A stretch of 64,000 bases of DNA, from NCBI GenBank assembly GCA_963277665.1, contig OY728143.1, positions 235,343,591-235,407,590 on the forward strand, read 5' to 3'. Source of the stretch: Viscum album. Taxonomy: Eukaryota > Streptophyta > Magnoliopsida > Santalales > Viscaceae. Position numbers and translations under genes: made by a program. This document shows, piece after piece, positions 63,281-64,000 of this stretch. The notes beneath the pieces were generated by a model. That model did not search any database, had not been told where the DNA came from, and saw only the letters and a list, made by a program, of their open reading frames with translations. The number at the start of each line of letters is the position of its first letter. Within the stretch, counting starts at the first letter, position 1.

Positions 63281-63629
63281 ATTCATTTCCTCGGTTAAGT
63301 TAGGTCTTTGAGGGGAATGGCTCGCCTCAAAGCTAGTGAGGGGTGGATCTTCTCGTGGGGGTTGTTCTTGAGTTGTTTCTTCTATTCGCCTCTCCTCCAT
63401 CAAACTCTTTTGCATCTCTCCCTGAGTTTGGATTAGTTCTTCAAGGGTAGCTACTTTATCTCTCACTACATGCAATTCTTTAGTTTGTTCATCCTCTTGT
63501 TTTTTTCTTAAAATATGTCTTGGGTGACACCCCAAAACCCACACCTCTGACGCGGCCATACTGTTCTGGCTGTTTCAAGGCCCTTGAAAGTATGTCTGCA
63601 TCCGGTGCAGGTGTTGATGTTTCTTGTGA
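63281..63629 (-). pseudogene. En/Spm-type (Ptta) domain end and coiled coil, with frameshift
   Basis: The exon opens after an AG at 63,630 in frame with the previous exon and reads ILSRALKQPEQYGRVRGVGF then GVSPKTYF, the hallmark of plant Ptta/En/Spm proteins. It then meets a seven-A run at about 63,500-63,506 that shifts the frame. The other frame continues as a charged helix (QEDEQTKELHVVRDKVATLE, then MQKSLMEERR) typical of the following coiled coil. A donor-like GT follows at 63,279-63,280. The indel looks like homopolymer slippage. The ATG at 63,559 opens a frame only by chance; it is not the gene start. Confidence 0.65.
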
Positions 63630-63720
63630 CTATGTCAAATAGAAAATATGAAAAAATAAGTAATCATCGTTATGTAATAGTGATTTAAATCAAAACAAGT
63701 TTATATTATGTCATACTTAC

Positions 63721-63840
63721 ACATGTTTCCCACACTTTTTGTATGTTTTCATTTATCAGTTTCCCCTCTTTATTAACACGAGCCTCCTTCCATAGCACAT
63801 GGCGTGGAATGGAAGTGACTTGAGATTTTGCTTCATCAAT
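63721..63840 (-). CDS. En/Spm-type (Ptta) domain exon
   Basis: A 120-base exon, AG before 63,840 and GTAAGT after 63,721. It reads IDEAKSQVTSIPRHVLWKEA then RVNKEGKLINENIQKVWETC, matching the RW-KAR-NK-G--- pattern of the plant transposase Ptta/En/Spm family. It joins in frame to both neighbouring exons. Confidence 0.7.
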
Positions 63841-63919
63841 CTGCTTATAAACAGAGAAACATGGTTACAGTGTTGTTTTATGTCACATAAAATTATTACA
63901 GTACTTTTAAAATACATAC

Positions 63920-64000
63920 CAATTGTTTTTCAATTGAAGCGTACCCCAACCTTGCTTTACGGTGGGGGTACGCTGGTTTTTCTGCCCATTCATTATTTTC
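63920..64000 (-). CDS. En/Spm-type (Ptta) upstream exon, partial
   Basis: Runs off the window. It reads ENNEWAEKPAYPHRKARLGY then ASIEKQL to a GTATGT donor at 63,919, in frame with the exon at 63,840. The start of the gene is outside the window. Confidence 0.65.

Larger units (their letters stand above)
57812..64000 (-). mobile_element. CACTA (En/Spm) DNA transposon, one end (runs off the window)
   Basis: The terminus begins CACTACTACAACC at 57,812, the CACTA signature. It is followed by a subterminal array of inverted repeats and then by - strand exons whose products are typical of plant CACTA accessory genes. The base triplet before the end is GGG, the expected 3-bp duplication, but the other end lies outside the window and cannot be compared. 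It is inserted in the gag of element G. The main transposase (TNP2 type) is not in this window; if present it should lie beyond 64,000. Confidence 0.88.

Noticed and set aside
63236..63559. 107-residue frame as a complete gene starting at 63,559
   Set aside because: The upstream exon sequence continues in another frame with the En/Spm signature, so the ATG is internal and out of frame; only the helix part is genuine.

Overview
This window looks like repeat-rich, AT-rich plant heterochromatin, most likely from a flowering plant. I found no ordinary host gene. Everything I can identify is a transposable element, a fossil of one, or a tandem repeat. Support for a plant source comes from Ty3/gypsy chromoviruses with a methionine-tRNA-type primer site and multi-kilobase LTRs, and from a CACTA (En/Spm) element whose gene has intron/exon structure and a SUMO-protease-like domain.

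Layout. 1-2.6 kb: decayed Ty3/gypsy pol (+). 4.1-13.1 kb: a second decayed gypsy element (+) with both LTRs recognisable. 13,132-25,078: a young, almost complete Tekay/Del-like chromovirus (-). It has 3,614-bp LTRs, a perfect 5-bp target duplication (GTTCC), a primer site, a polypurine tract and gag-pol broken by four stops and one frameshift. 27.8-34.6 kb: an old gypsy pol (+), split by a 3,743-bp solo LTR (30,417-34,159, target duplication ATAAA) from a relative of the Tekay-like element. 35.4-36.0 kb: a short retroposon-like insertion with a tRNA-like end and 13-bp flanking repeats. 36.4-38.3 kb: an extreme AT-rich block. 41-43.5 kb: a gypsy gag/RT fossil (+). 48-51.1 kb and 53.2-57.8 kb: two gypsy fossils (-). 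57,812 to the window end: one end of a CACTA element on the - strand, with a terminal inverted repeat, a hairpin-rich subterminal array, a 183-bp tandem array of 16 units, and the last exons of a gene with an En/Spm-type coiled-coil protein, a conserved mid-domain and a Ulp1-like cysteine protease.

How the parts relate. The Tekay-like element gives the most information. Each LTR has a TATA box. Its predicted transcript leader carries two hairpins, and the same hairpin core recurs in the related solo LTR with compensating base changes in the stem. The leader also has a splice-donor-like site conserved between the two LTR families. A good splice acceptor lies three bases before the gag ATG. Splicing between them would remove the rest of U5 and the primer site, giving a translation-only mRNA. 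I consider the hairpin family and this leader intron the best candidates for undescribed biology here.

Limits: the fossils were recognised by reading broken frames against the known order of gypsy domains, so their edges are good to about 50-200 bases. Divergence figures are eye counts.
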